A stretch of 64,000 nucleotides of DNA, from assembly GCA_044432975.1 (NCBI GenBank), contig JAWXUC010000002.1, positions 62,001 to 126,000 on the forward strand, read 5' to 3'. The DNA is from JAWXUC01 sp044432975. Its GTDB lineage: Bacteria; Pseudomonadota; Alphaproteobacteria; RF32; CAG-239. The notes under the pieces were generated by a model, which saw only the letters and a list, made by a program, of their open reading frames with translations, was not told where the DNA came from and ran no database searches. A program made the position numbers and the translations under genes. Positions 33,894 through 41,554 of this stretch are shown one piece after another (position 1 is the stretch's first letter; every line of letters begins with the position of its first letter).

Positions 33894-35051
33894 ATGAAAA
33901 AAACAATAATAATTTTAGCCATAATAGGTATCACTAGTTTTGGAGCGACAAAACTATTAAATAACAACAAAAACAAAGCTGATTTCAAATTAGCAAAAGT
34001 AAGAAAGTCAGATATTGTAGAAATTGTTTCTGCCACAGGCACAATTAATCCTATTTCTAGCGTAGATGTTGGTACTCAGGTTTCTGGCAGAATAGAAAAA
34101 ATTTATGTGGATTATAACTCAAAAGTAAAAAAGGGTGATTTATTAGCAGAAATAGATTCTGATTCTTTTACAACCAACGTTGCTCAAGAACAAGCAAATT
34201 TAGAAGTTGCCAAAGCACAAATAATGTCAGCAACTGCAGATGTAACATATTATGAAAAACACCTTAAAAGAATAAAAGAGTTAAATCAAGAAAAATACAC
34301 TTCAGATAAAGAACTAGATGAAGCAATCAGAAGCTATGACAATGCAAAAGCAAGCTTGGCATTATATAAAGCTCAAGCAAATCAAGCTCAAGCAGCACTA
34401 GATTATAACAAAATTCAACTAGGATACACAAAAATTATATCTCCAGTTGATGGTATTATTGTTTCTAAAGCAATAGAAGAAGGTCAAACCGTTGCCGCCT
34501 CTTTTGAAACCCCTACTCTTTTTAATGTTGCCGAAGACTTAACAAAAATGCAAATAGAAGCCTCCATTGTAGAAGCTGACATTGCAAAATTAAAAGAAGC
34601 TCAACTTGTAGAATTTTCTGTAGATAGTTATCCAAATGAAACCTTTGAAGGTATTGTTACTCAAGTTAGAAATGAAGCAATAACAACTTCAAATGTTGTA
34701 ACATATCAAGTAGTAATAGACGTTGACAATAAAGAATTTAAGTTCAAACCAGGAATGACTGCCAATGTAGAAATTATCACAGCAGATAAAAAAGATATTC
34801 TAGTAGTACCAAACAAAGCTTTAAGATTTTCTATCGATGACGGCGCTACCAAATATCAAAGTCAAGGATTATGGATAATAGAAAACGGCAATCCCAAACG
34901 TATAGATATTTCAACAGGTCTTTATGATGATAATAAAACAGAAATAATCTCTGATATTATTACAGAAAACACAGAAATCATCTTAGAAAAAGGCTCTTTT
35001 GAAAAACCTCAACAAGGTGGTAGAATGCCAATGAAAGGAATGAGAATGTAA
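33894..35051 (+). CDS. macA: Periplasmic adaptor of a MacAB-type exporter (HlyD/RND adaptor family)
   Basis: The start at 33894 (MKKTIIILAIIG) has AAAGG upstream; a GTG 9 nt earlier overlaps that site. The 385 residues comprise an N-terminal signal/anchor, a lipoyl-like half (SVDVGTQVSGRIEKIYVDYNSKVKKGDLLAEID), an alpha-hairpin (about 90-160), the second lipoyl half (GYTKIISPVDGIIVSKAIEEGQ) and beta-barrel domains. It links an inner-membrane MacB pump to a TolC channel. Its stop overlaps the ATPase start by one base. Confidence 0.92.
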   Translation: MKKTIIILAIIGITSFGATKLLNNNKNKADFKLAKVRKSDIVEIVSATGTINPISSVDVGTQVSGRIEKIYVDYNSKVKKGDLLAEIDSDSFTTNVAQEQANLEVAKAQIMSATADVTYYEKHLKRIKELNQEKYTSDKELDEAIRSYDNAKASLALYKAQANQAQAALDYNKIQLGYTKIISPVDGIIVSKAIEEGQTVAASFETPTLFNVAEDLTKMQIEASIVEADIAKLKEAQLVEFSVDSYPNETFEGIVTQVRNEAITTSNVVTYQVVIDVDNKEFKFKPGMTANVEIITADKKDILVVPNKALRFSIDDGATKYQSQGLWIIENGNPKRIDISTGLYDDNKTEIISDIITENTEIILEKGSFEKPQQGGRMPMKGMRM

Positions 35052-35737
35052 TGGCTTTAATAGAAATAAAAGACATTTGCAAATCATATCCACTTGGTGA
35101 TTCTGAGCTAAAAATATTAAAAAATGTTTCATTAAAAATCGAAAGTGGAGAATTTGTTGCCATCATGGGACCTTCAGGTTCTGGAAAATCTACCTTAATG
35201 AATATTTTAGGATGCTTAGATGTCCCTACTTCTGGTAGTTATTTCTTAGATAATAAAGAAGTTGATAAATTAAGCTCTGATGAACTAGCAGAAATCAGAA
35301 ACCAAAAAATCGGTTTTGTGTTTCAAGGATTTAACTTGTTATCCAGAACATCAGCACTAGAAAACGTAGAACTTCCGATGGTATATGCTGGCGTTGATAA
35401 AGAACAAAGAGAACTTAAGGCTATTACCTCTCTTAAAACCGTGAACTTAGGCGACAGAATGGATCACATGCCCAACCAACTTTCAGGTGGACAACAACAA
35501 CGTGTTGCAATTGCAAGAGCTTTAGTTAATCAAGCCCCAATAATTTTTGCAGATGAACCAACAGGTAACTTAGATACAAAAACCAGTGTAGAAGTTATGG
35601 ATTTATTCACCAAATTAAATAAAGAACTAAAAAGAACCATAATACTCGTAACCCACGAAGATGACATCGCTCAATATGCCAACAGAGTTATAAAATTCCT
35701 AGACGGCGAAATCGTCAGCGATATAAAAAAACTGTAG
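35051..35737 (+). CDS. MacB-type ABC exporter ATPase
   Basis: The 228 residues contain Walker A GPSGSGKST, the LolD/MacB-type GFVFQGFNLLSRTSALENVELPM, signature LSGGQQQRVAIARAL, Walker B IIFADEPTGNLD and H-loop VTHEDD. The ATPase is separate from its permease, unlike fused E. coli MacB. The TAG stop codon is the TAG of a GTAG REP element that starts at 35734, so this REP insertion defines the protein's end (KKL). Confidence 0.94.
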   Translation: MALIEIKDICKSYPLGDSELKILKNVSLKIESGEFVAIMGPSGSGKSTLMNILGCLDVPTSGSYFLDNKEVDKLSSDELAEIRNQKIGFVFQGFNLLSRTSALENVELPMVYAGVDKEQRELKAITSLKTVNLGDRMDHMPNQLSGGQQQRVAIARALVNQAPIIFADEPTGNLDTKTSVEVMDLFTKLNKELKRTIILVTHEDDIAQYANRVIKFLDGEIVSDIKKL

Positions 35738-35759
35738 GGGACGACGCCCTCGGCGTCCC
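35734..35759 (+). repeat. GTAG REP element between exporter ATPase and permease genes
   Basis: GTAG head plus the GGGAC-GAC-GCC-CTC-GGC-GTCCC hairpin, identical in design to the copies in the RAYT gene. It starts within the last codons of the ATPase gene, supplying its stop, and ends 24 nt before the permease start. Confidence 0.9.
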
Positions 35760-35783
35760 TCCATCCCAAAAGGAAATTAAAAT

Positions 35784-37013
35784 ATGATAGACATAAAAAC
35801 CACAGGTCAAATCGCCATCAGAGCAATTATCGCCAACAAAATGCGTTCTTGTTTAACCAGTCTTGGCATTATTATTGGTGTGGCTTCTGTGATTATTATG
35901 CTATCAATCGGAAACGGAGCCCAAGTATCTATTCAAAAAGATATGCAATCTATGGGGTCAAACTTACTTGTATTGCGCTCAGGAATAGCAACCTCTGGCG
36001 GCGCAAAAACATCTCGCGGCTCAAAGCCAACATTAAAAAAATCAGACGGAGATGCCGTGGCTGAAAGGGTTGATGGAATTTTATTTGCATCACCATCTCT
36101 AGACCAATCAGAACAAGTTATTTATGGCAACACCAACTGGTTAACCACGATTACAGGCACAGACAATAATTATTTCACCATAAAAGATTGGGCTGTTGAA
36201 TATGGCAAAGGCTTTTCTGATTCAGATTTAGAAAATGCCTCAATGAACGCAATTATTGGCACAACCATAGCAACAGAACTTTTTGGTGATGTTGATCCTG
36301 TTAATAAAACAGTCAGAATAAAAGGACTTCCTTTTAAAATTATAGGTGTTTTAGAAGAACGTGGCGAAAGTGGCAACGAAATGGATCAAGACGACGCTGT
36401 TTTTATTCCCATTACAACCGCACAAAAAAAAGTTATGGGCATTCAATTTCCTGATGAAGTAAAACATATTTTATTACAAGCAAAAGATTTAGAATCAACA
36501 TATTCCACTCAAGAAGAAATAAGAGCAATCTTAAGACAAAAGCACAATTTAGGTAATAATAAAGATGACGATTTTGTAATTATGAACATGACCCAAATGC
36601 AAGAAGCGATGCAAAACTCAACAAAAGTATTAACCTTGCTTTTAGGATCTATCGCATCAATATCTTTACTAGTTGGTGGTATTGGGGTTATGAATATTAT
36701 GTTAGTTTCTGTAACAGAACGTACTCGTGAAATTGGCATCAGAATGGCAATCGGCGCAAAAAAATGGGATATCAGATTACAATTTATAACAGAAGCTGTA
36801 GTTCTTTCATTAATAGGTGGTTTAATCGGCGCAACCTTAGGAATTTTAGGCTCAATGTTCATGCCAGGACTAGGCAACTTTGAACCAATATTAGACATCA
36901 CCTATGTAATGCTTCCATTTTGTGTTTCTGGCATCGTCGGCATAATATTTGGCTACTACCCAGCCTATAAAGCCTCTTTACTAAACCCAATCAACGCTTT
37001 AAGATTTGAATAA
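35784..37013 (+). CDS. MacB-type ABC exporter permease (FtsX family)
   Basis: A 409-residue inner-membrane protein with the MacB layout. One N-terminal helix precedes IRAIIANKMRSCLTSLGIIIGVASVIIMLSIG. A large periplasmic domain (about 50-280) follows, then three C-terminal helices with the FtsX segment GGIGVMNIMLVSVTERTREIGIRMAIGAK. With the adaptor and ATPase it forms an exporter of drugs, peptides or lipoproteins. AAAGGAA lies upstream, after the REP element. Confidence 0.94.
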   Translation: MIDIKTTGQIAIRAIIANKMRSCLTSLGIIIGVASVIIMLSIGNGAQVSIQKDMQSMGSNLLVLRSGIATSGGAKTSRGSKPTLKKSDGDAVAERVDGILFASPSLDQSEQVIYGNTNWLTTITGTDNNYFTIKDWAVEYGKGFSDSDLENASMNAIIGTTIATELFGDVDPVNKTVRIKGLPFKIIGVLEERGESGNEMDQDDAVFIPITTAQKKVMGIQFPDEVKHILLQAKDLESTYSTQEEIRAILRQKHNLGNNKDDDFVIMNMTQMQEAMQNSTKVLTLLLGSIASISLLVGGIGVMNIMLVSVTERTREIGIRMAIGAKKWDIRLQFITEAVVLSLIGGLIGATLGILGSMFMPGLGNFEPILDITYVMLPFCVSGIVGIIFGYYPAYKASLLNPINALRFE

Positions 37014-37069
37014 AATATTTTATAAACTGTAATATTAGAGATTACTCCCGCCCTTTAAACAAAAACATC

Positions 37070-37097
37070 TTGATTATTAAAATTGTTGTTTTATAAT
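37070..37097 (+). promoter_or_regulatory. Sigma-70 promoter of the candidate structured RNA
   Basis: TTGATT (37070-37075), a 16-nt spacer and a perfect TATAAT (37092-37097). The first hairpin of the RNA begins 5 nt later. Confidence 0.7.
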
Positions 37098-37101
37098 AAT
37101 T

Positions 37102-37279
37102 CTCAGAATAGTTGATTACTATTCCGAGGTTTCATACCCTCAGCAAGTTGTTCATAAGAACGTAAAACCCTTCTAGTCAATGACTGGAAGGCGGCAAAAT
37201 AAACCTTTCGGTCAATATGCCCACTATTCTTGTTATAGGTATGAACTTCCAGTCGCCCTTCATCACGGCGATGTTTTTT
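37102..37279 (+). ncRNA. Candidate structured RNA or leader, class unknown
   Basis: A G+C-richer patch in an AT-rich gap holds several helices. These are 37102-37112 with 37118-37128 (11 bp, one mismatch); GTTC-ATAA-GAAC at 37150-37161; 37169-37178 with 37182-37191 (10 bp, one G-U); ACC-TTTC-GGT near 37203; and a long-range TTCATACC (37131-37138) with GGTATGAA (37238-37245). GACTGGAAG (37182-37190) can also pair with CTTCCAGTC (37246-37254). It ends in TCGCC/GGCGA plus T6, 20 nt before an XRE gene. It matches no RNA family I can name: it lacks SRP, tmRNA and RNase P hallmarks. Confidence 0.55.
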
Positions 37280-37298
37280 ATTTAAAAAGGAAGTTATA

Positions 37299-37790
37299 AT
37301 GGAGCACATTTCAAAAAAAACTAAAAGAGGAAGACAATTAGACGGTTCTGCAAATCCTATAGATATTTATGTTGGTAACAGAATAAAAATCAGACGTCAA
37401 ATGTTAAACATTTCTCAAGAAAAATTAGGAAACCTCTTAGGAATAACTTTTCAACAAATTCAAAAATATGAGCGAGGCATAAACAGAATTGGTGCTAGCA
37501 GACTTTGGGATATTGCAAACGTCTTAGATATTAATATGACTTATTTCTTTGAAAACATACCAACAGATATAATGACCTCAAGTCCAAGATTTACAATTAA
37601 TAAAAACGCAACACTAAACTCAAAAAACATAAATGATCCCTTGTTTGAAGAAATTCATCTAAATATATTAAACAATTTATGCAAAATTGAATCAAATAAA
37701 CAAAAAGAAGCTATAGAAATAATAACAAAAGCATTATCTAAATCATATAAATTAAAAGACTTAGAGGTTAATAATATGAAAGAATGCTGA
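37299..37790 (+). CDS. XRE-family transcriptional regulator
   Basis: The 163 residues have a basic leader KRGRQLDGSANPIDIYVGNRI, a helix-turn-helix (about 27-82: RRQMLNISQEKLGNLLG, FQQIQKYERGINRIGASR) and a helical C-terminal part. It is a paralogue of the regulator at 13363-13908: the leader and HTH are nearly the same and the C-termini differ. AAGGAAG lies 6 nt before the ATG. The structured RNA lies just upstream and could control it. Its 3' end overlaps the convergent SUKH gene by 30 nt. Confidence 0.9.
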   Translation: MEHISKKTKRGRQLDGSANPIDIYVGNRIKIRRQMLNISQEKLGNLLGITFQQIQKYERGINRIGASRLWDIANVLDINMTYFFENIPTDIMTSSPRFTINKNATLNSKNINDPLFEEIHLNILNNLCKIESNKQKEAIEIITKALSKSYKLKDLEVNNMKEC

Positions 37791-38159
37791 AGAAAAATCT
37801 TCAAACTCATCCATAACTTCAAAATCTTCTTTATCTATGCTAACATAATTAGTACCATCAAAAGCAATATAATCAAATTCATTTTTGCCTAAAAAAACAA
37901 AACCTGTCGCGGTTAGTTTAAGATTTTCTAAAACAATATTGTTTAACAAATGCTCATTATCAAACACCCCAAAAATATGACCTCCGTCAAAAGAAAAACC
38001 ATTATAATGATGCAAAAAATCAATAAAATCATCTGGCATAGATATGTTTTTTTCTTTTTGTAAAATCTTTTGAGCTTCAATTAAATCTTTGCTCAACAAT
38101 TTTTTTCCTGTCTCAAAAACATTAAAACTTTGCAATTTATTAATTATATCATCAATCAT
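37761..38159 (-). CDS. SMI1/KNR4 (SUKH) family immunity protein
   Basis: The 132 residues follow the SUKH pattern: a helical start, KNISMPDDFIDFLHHYNGFSFDGGHIFG, then strands with FVFLGKNEFDYIAFDGTNYVSID and a final acidic helix. SUKH proteins are commonly immunity partners of nuclease toxins. The gene overlaps the end of the HNH toxin-like gene by 8 nt, as expected for an immunity gene translated from the toxin mRNA. Confidence 0.82.
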   Translation of the reverse strand: MIDDIINKLQSFNVFETGKKLLSKDLIEAQKILQKEKNISMPDDFIDFLHHYNGFSFDGGHIFGVFDNEHLLNNIVLENLKLTATGFVFLGKNEFDYIAFDGTNYVSIDKEDFEVMDEFEDFSSAFFHIINL

Positions 38160-39231
38160 TTCTTTGATCTCCTCTAGATTTTATAGGAACATAATTAGAT
38201 AAATCATCCTGAATTCTAAAACAAGGTGTCAAACCAATCATAAAAACTGTATTAGGTGGCATTCTAAGACGTTGCACATTTCTAGAAATAACTTGAGATC
38301 CCTCCTTATGCTCAGATAAAATAGTATCAAAACTATGAACAATCTGATGCAGAGGAAAATCTGCTGAGTTAATAACCAATGCCAAATCTTCAAAATTATT
38401 AACGTCAAAAATATTCTTTTCTTTTTTACCAACAGAAGAAACAGGTTTTTTGTGATGAACTTCTAACTTAACATCTGTCGCTTCAAAAATAGAGCCATGC
38501 TTATCTCTAGTATAAATATCACAGTTACCATATCTACTCATAACAGATAAAGTTGCATCAATATTTTTACGACTAACCCCATAATTAGAAAACGCTTCAA
38601 TAAGAGCTTTCTTATGTTTTTTAGCAACTAGTTTTACAAATTCTTGTTTTTTACCTTCAAATAAATATGCTTTTTTATCACCTTTTTCTTCCACAAAAGT
38701 TTCATATAAAATATCTTGAAAATCATACATATTAAAAAAAGGCAAAACCTGAGGAGGAATAGAATTTGCTTGCAAATAATCTATTATTTTATTTTTCACC
38801 CCTCTAAACTTTTTAGATTTATTACAAATATTCCACATTTCCCAATTTTTCAAGTCATCATAATCTTCTTTAAAAAATAGACCTTTAGGATTATTTTTAA
38901 TATTATTATAAATCTTAGATGTCATACTTTTAGACAAAGGATGCCCCTTAGCATCTTCAGAATAAGGACGAGGCTTATCAACACAGCCATAAAATTCTAT
39001 TCTAATTAATTTTTTTTCCAATTTAGAAATTGGTTCAACTTCATCTTCAGTCAAAAAGAAATCATATTTTTCTAAAGTTTCAAAAAGCTTATCTTTAACA
39101 TCATTTTTAGCACCCATACCTAAAAGGTTAAAACTTTTGAAATCTTCTTTTAACACACTTCTAGATTCCTCATTTTCTTTTAACTGCTTTCTAATACAAC
39201 TTTCTTGCTCTTTTCTTATTTTTCTTGCCAT
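38152..39231 (-). CDS. HNH-nuclease toxin-like protein
   Basis: The start at 39231 (MARKIRKEQESC) follows AGAGG; an upstream in-frame extension has no such site. The 359-residue product has no signal peptide. Its C-terminal part carries an HNH/ENDO VII-like arrangement: LEVHHKKPVSSVG (H259, H260), NNFEDLALV (N278/N279) and PLHQIVHSF (H295, H299). The N-terminal 250 residues are Lys/Glu-rich and match no delivery domain I can name (no PAAR, LXG or RHS repeats visible). The SUKH partner makes it a probable toxin, intracellular or exported by an unseen route. Confidence 0.7.
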   Translation of the reverse strand: MARKIRKEQESCIRKQLKENEESRSVLKEDFKSFNLLGMGAKNDVKDKLFETLEKYDFFLTEDEVEPISKLEKKLIRIEFYGCVDKPRPYSEDAKGHPLSKSMTSKIYNNIKNNPKGLFFKEDYDDLKNWEMWNICNKSKKFRGVKNKIIDYLQANSIPPQVLPFFNMYDFQDILYETFVEEKGDKKAYLFEGKKQEFVKLVAKKHKKALIEAFSNYGVSRKNIDATLSVMSRYGNCDIYTRDKHGSIFEATDVKLEVHHKKPVSSVGKKEKNIFDVNNFEDLALVINSADFPLHQIVHSFDTILSEHKEGSQVISRNVQRLRMPPNTVFMIGLTPCFRIQDDLSNYVPIKSRGDQRND

Positions 39232-39283
39232 TTCAGCCTCTAATAGAATATAGACAAAATATATCAGCAAAAATCTTATTTGT

Positions 39284-40996
39284 CTAGTTTAAAATAGCAT
39301 CTTCAATAATAAATTGCACACTTTCTCTTCCTTGCCAAACATTTTTTCTAACCACACCCACAAGATCAAATACTCCTCGAGAATTTGCAAGCATCTGTTT
39401 GCCAAGTTCTGTGTCAGCCATTTTAAAAGCAATAGCCTTAAGACTTCCACCATTTAAAGAAGATAAAAAGCACTTAATATGCCCCTGCCCCACAATAGAA
39501 GCACCAGAAACATGAGCAGACTTAATCAAAAACTTAGGCTCAGGATTTGAAGCCCCATAAGGTTCTAACCTTTCAAACTCTTCTAAAAGATTAAGATTTA
39601 TACCTTTTACATCTAATATTGCATTTATCTCTATTATAGGTTCAATAACATCTTGCCCCAAATGCTCAAGAACATATTCTTTAATAAAATTCTTAAATTC
39701 ATCTATTTTTTCTGGAGAAACAGAAAATCCAGCTGCCATAATATGCCCACCACCATGAAGCAACAAGCCTTTTTCTTTGGCATTAATAATTAAATTTCCC
39801 AAATCAAGCCCCGCAATAGAACGAGCAGAACCTTTATATTCTTCTCCTTCTAAAGTCATAACAAATGTTGGCTGATTATAACGTTCTTTAAGTTTGCCCG
39901 CCACAATACCAATAACACCCTGATGCCAATCATGCCCATAAACAAAAGCAAAAGGAACATCTTGAGGCTGACTTTCTAATTGTTCAATTGCCTGCATAAA
40001 GCAATATGCCTCAATTTCTTTGCGTTCAATATTAAAGTTATTAAGTTTTTCTGCCAAAATCTTTGCTTCTAAATCATCTTTTGCACATAAAAGATGATTT
40101 CCATATTTAGCATCCCCTACTCTACCTGTTGCATTAATTCTAGGACCTAAAACAAAACCTAAATGATATGTTGTCAGCGCATCTGTAATACCTGAAATTT
40201 CTCTTAAAGCTTTTAGACCAAAATTCTTATATTGCCCCATAACTTTAAGCCCTTGTTTTACAAAAGCTCTATTTAAGCCCACTAAAGGCACAACATCACA
40301 TACCGTCCCAAGAGCAACAATATCTAGCAACTCCAACAAATTAGTTTTTGTTTCAAGCTTTGCATTTACAGCCACCAATGTCATAAACACAACACCACAA
40401 GCCGCCAAATAAGTCAAACAACTTTCATCATCCAAACGTTTTGGATTAACAACCTCATAACATTTTGGTAAAGTTATTTCTGCAGCATGATGATCTAAAA
40501 CAATTAAATCAATTCCTTTTCCCGCCGCATATTCTAAAGGCTCAAAAGCTGTTGTTCCACAATCAACCGTAATAATAAGAGTTGCCTCACCTAAAACAAA
40601 TTCATCAACAGCCTTAATGCTAGGACCATAGCCTTCTTCTCTATCTGGAATATGAATTAAAGGCTCAATACCATGCCCTCTTAAAAAAAGCTTCATCAAA
40701 GCTGTAGAGGTTGCCCCATCAACGTCATAATCTCCCAGAATTGCAATTTTTTCTTTATTTTTAATAGCTTGAGCAATTCTACTTGATGCGTTATCCATAC
40801 CCATCAAAGAATTTGGGTTTGGCATTAAATTTGCGATTTTTGGTTCTAAAAAAGAAGAAACCTCATCTAAACCAACTTCTTTTTGTGATAAAATCTGTGC
40901 TAATGCAAAAGAAATTCCATACCTTTGCATCATGGTTTCAACAAGTCTTTCATTAGCTTCTATTTGTTTTACAATACAACCATTTATAGTTTTCAT
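39284..40996 (-). CDS. recJ: Single-stranded-DNA-specific exonuclease RecJ
   Basis: RecJ digests ssDNA 5' to 3' in recombination and mismatch repair. The 570 residues contain the DHH-phosphoesterase motifs: ILGDYDVDGATSTAL, VDCGTTAFE and VLDHHA. The DHHA1 motif is LLHGGGHIMAAGFS, and a C-terminal OB-like domain follows (SAHVSGASIVGQGHIKCFL). It overlaps the upstream membrane-metallopeptidase gene by 4 nt, so the minus-strand genes from mlaC to recJ may form one transcript. Confidence 0.96.
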   Translation of the reverse strand: MKTINGCIVKQIEANERLVETMMQRYGISFALAQILSQKEVGLDEVSSFLEPKIANLMPNPNSLMGMDNASSRIAQAIKNKEKIAILGDYDVDGATSTALMKLFLRGHGIEPLIHIPDREEGYGPSIKAVDEFVLGEATLIITVDCGTTAFEPLEYAAGKGIDLIVLDHHAAEITLPKCYEVVNPKRLDDESCLTYLAACGVVFMTLVAVNAKLETKTNLLELLDIVALGTVCDVVPLVGLNRAFVKQGLKVMGQYKNFGLKALREISGITDALTTYHLGFVLGPRINATGRVGDAKYGNHLLCAKDDLEAKILAEKLNNFNIERKEIEAYCFMQAIEQLESQPQDVPFAFVYGHDWHQGVIGIVAGKLKERYNQPTFVMTLEGEEYKGSARSIAGLDLGNLIINAKEKGLLLHGGGHIMAAGFSVSPEKIDEFKNFIKEYVLEHLGQDVIEPIIEINAILDVKGINLNLLEEFERLEPYGASNPEPKFLIKSAHVSGASIVGQGHIKCFLSSLNGGSLKAIAFKMADTELGKQMLANSRGVFDLVGVVRKNVWQGRESVQFIIEDAILN

Positions 40997-41541
40997 ATTA
41001 TTAAACTCACAATCAAACCAGCCAAAACCATATACAACAAAACACCAAATTTATTCTTAAAAGCAACCTTAAAGTCTGTACTAGAAGGCATTGCATTCTG
41101 AATAATAACAGTCTGAAGCAATAAATAAAAAATATAATTAAAAAAACTAGGAGTAATAACTGGCAATAAATATCTATTAACAAAAAAACCTATAGGCAAC
41201 AACAAAAGTGGCGCTAAAGCAGAAGGAATTGCATTATAAAACGTAATATTCTTAAAGCCAACTGCCCCCATAACATAATTACCATACTCATCTTTTTTCG
41301 GAAATATAGAAAACCTAACAGGTTGTGCATTTAATGCTCCGCCAACAAAAAAGTGCATCATCTCATGCAAAGCAGTACCAGGAACATTAATTAAAGCGCT
41401 TAAATACAAACTTCTATAACTAGAATTAATTAAATTACTTAAAACAATCACAAACAAAACTAAAAAAAAGCGATTATCAAACAACAAAGATAACACTTCT
41501 GGAGAATTTAAAAAACCCATAATTTTATAATAAGTTTGCAT
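40993..41541 (-). CDS. Membrane zinc metallopeptidase-like protein (HExxH, M50-like)
   Basis: The 182 residues form about four membrane helices. A zinc-binding HEMMH (H59-H63) follows a short helix, in the context LINVPGTALHEMMHFFVGG, as in small site-2-protease-like and DUF3267-type membrane proteins. Whether it is an active peptidase is unknown. It lies between a TPR-methyltransferase and recJ on the same strand. Confidence 0.65.
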   Translation of the reverse strand: MQTYYKIMGFLNSPEVLSLLFDNRFFLVLFVIVLSNLINSSYRSLYLSALINVPGTALHEMMHFFVGGALNAQPVRFSIFPKKDEYGNYVMGAVGFKNITFYNAIPSALAPLLLLPIGFFVNRYLLPVITPSFFNYIFYLLLQTVIIQNAMPSSTDFKVAFKNKFGVLLYMVLAGLIVSLII

Positions 41542-41554
41542 ATTTTAGCCTCCT

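Noticed and set aside
37102..37279. 6S RNA
   Set aside because: The 5' end forms its own local hairpin instead of pairing with the 3' end as in the closing stem of 6S RNA. Not fully excluded without a covariance-model search.
37103..37309. A 68-residue minus-strand frame over the structured RNA
   Set aside because: The region has a consensus plus-strand promoter, multiple paired helices and a plus-strand terminator. The frame has no good start site and looks like a by-product of the G+C-richer RNA.
38152..39231. Classical restriction endonuclease
   Set aside because: No methyltransferase gene adjoins, while an SMI1/KNR4 immunity-type gene overlaps it, which favours a toxin reading.
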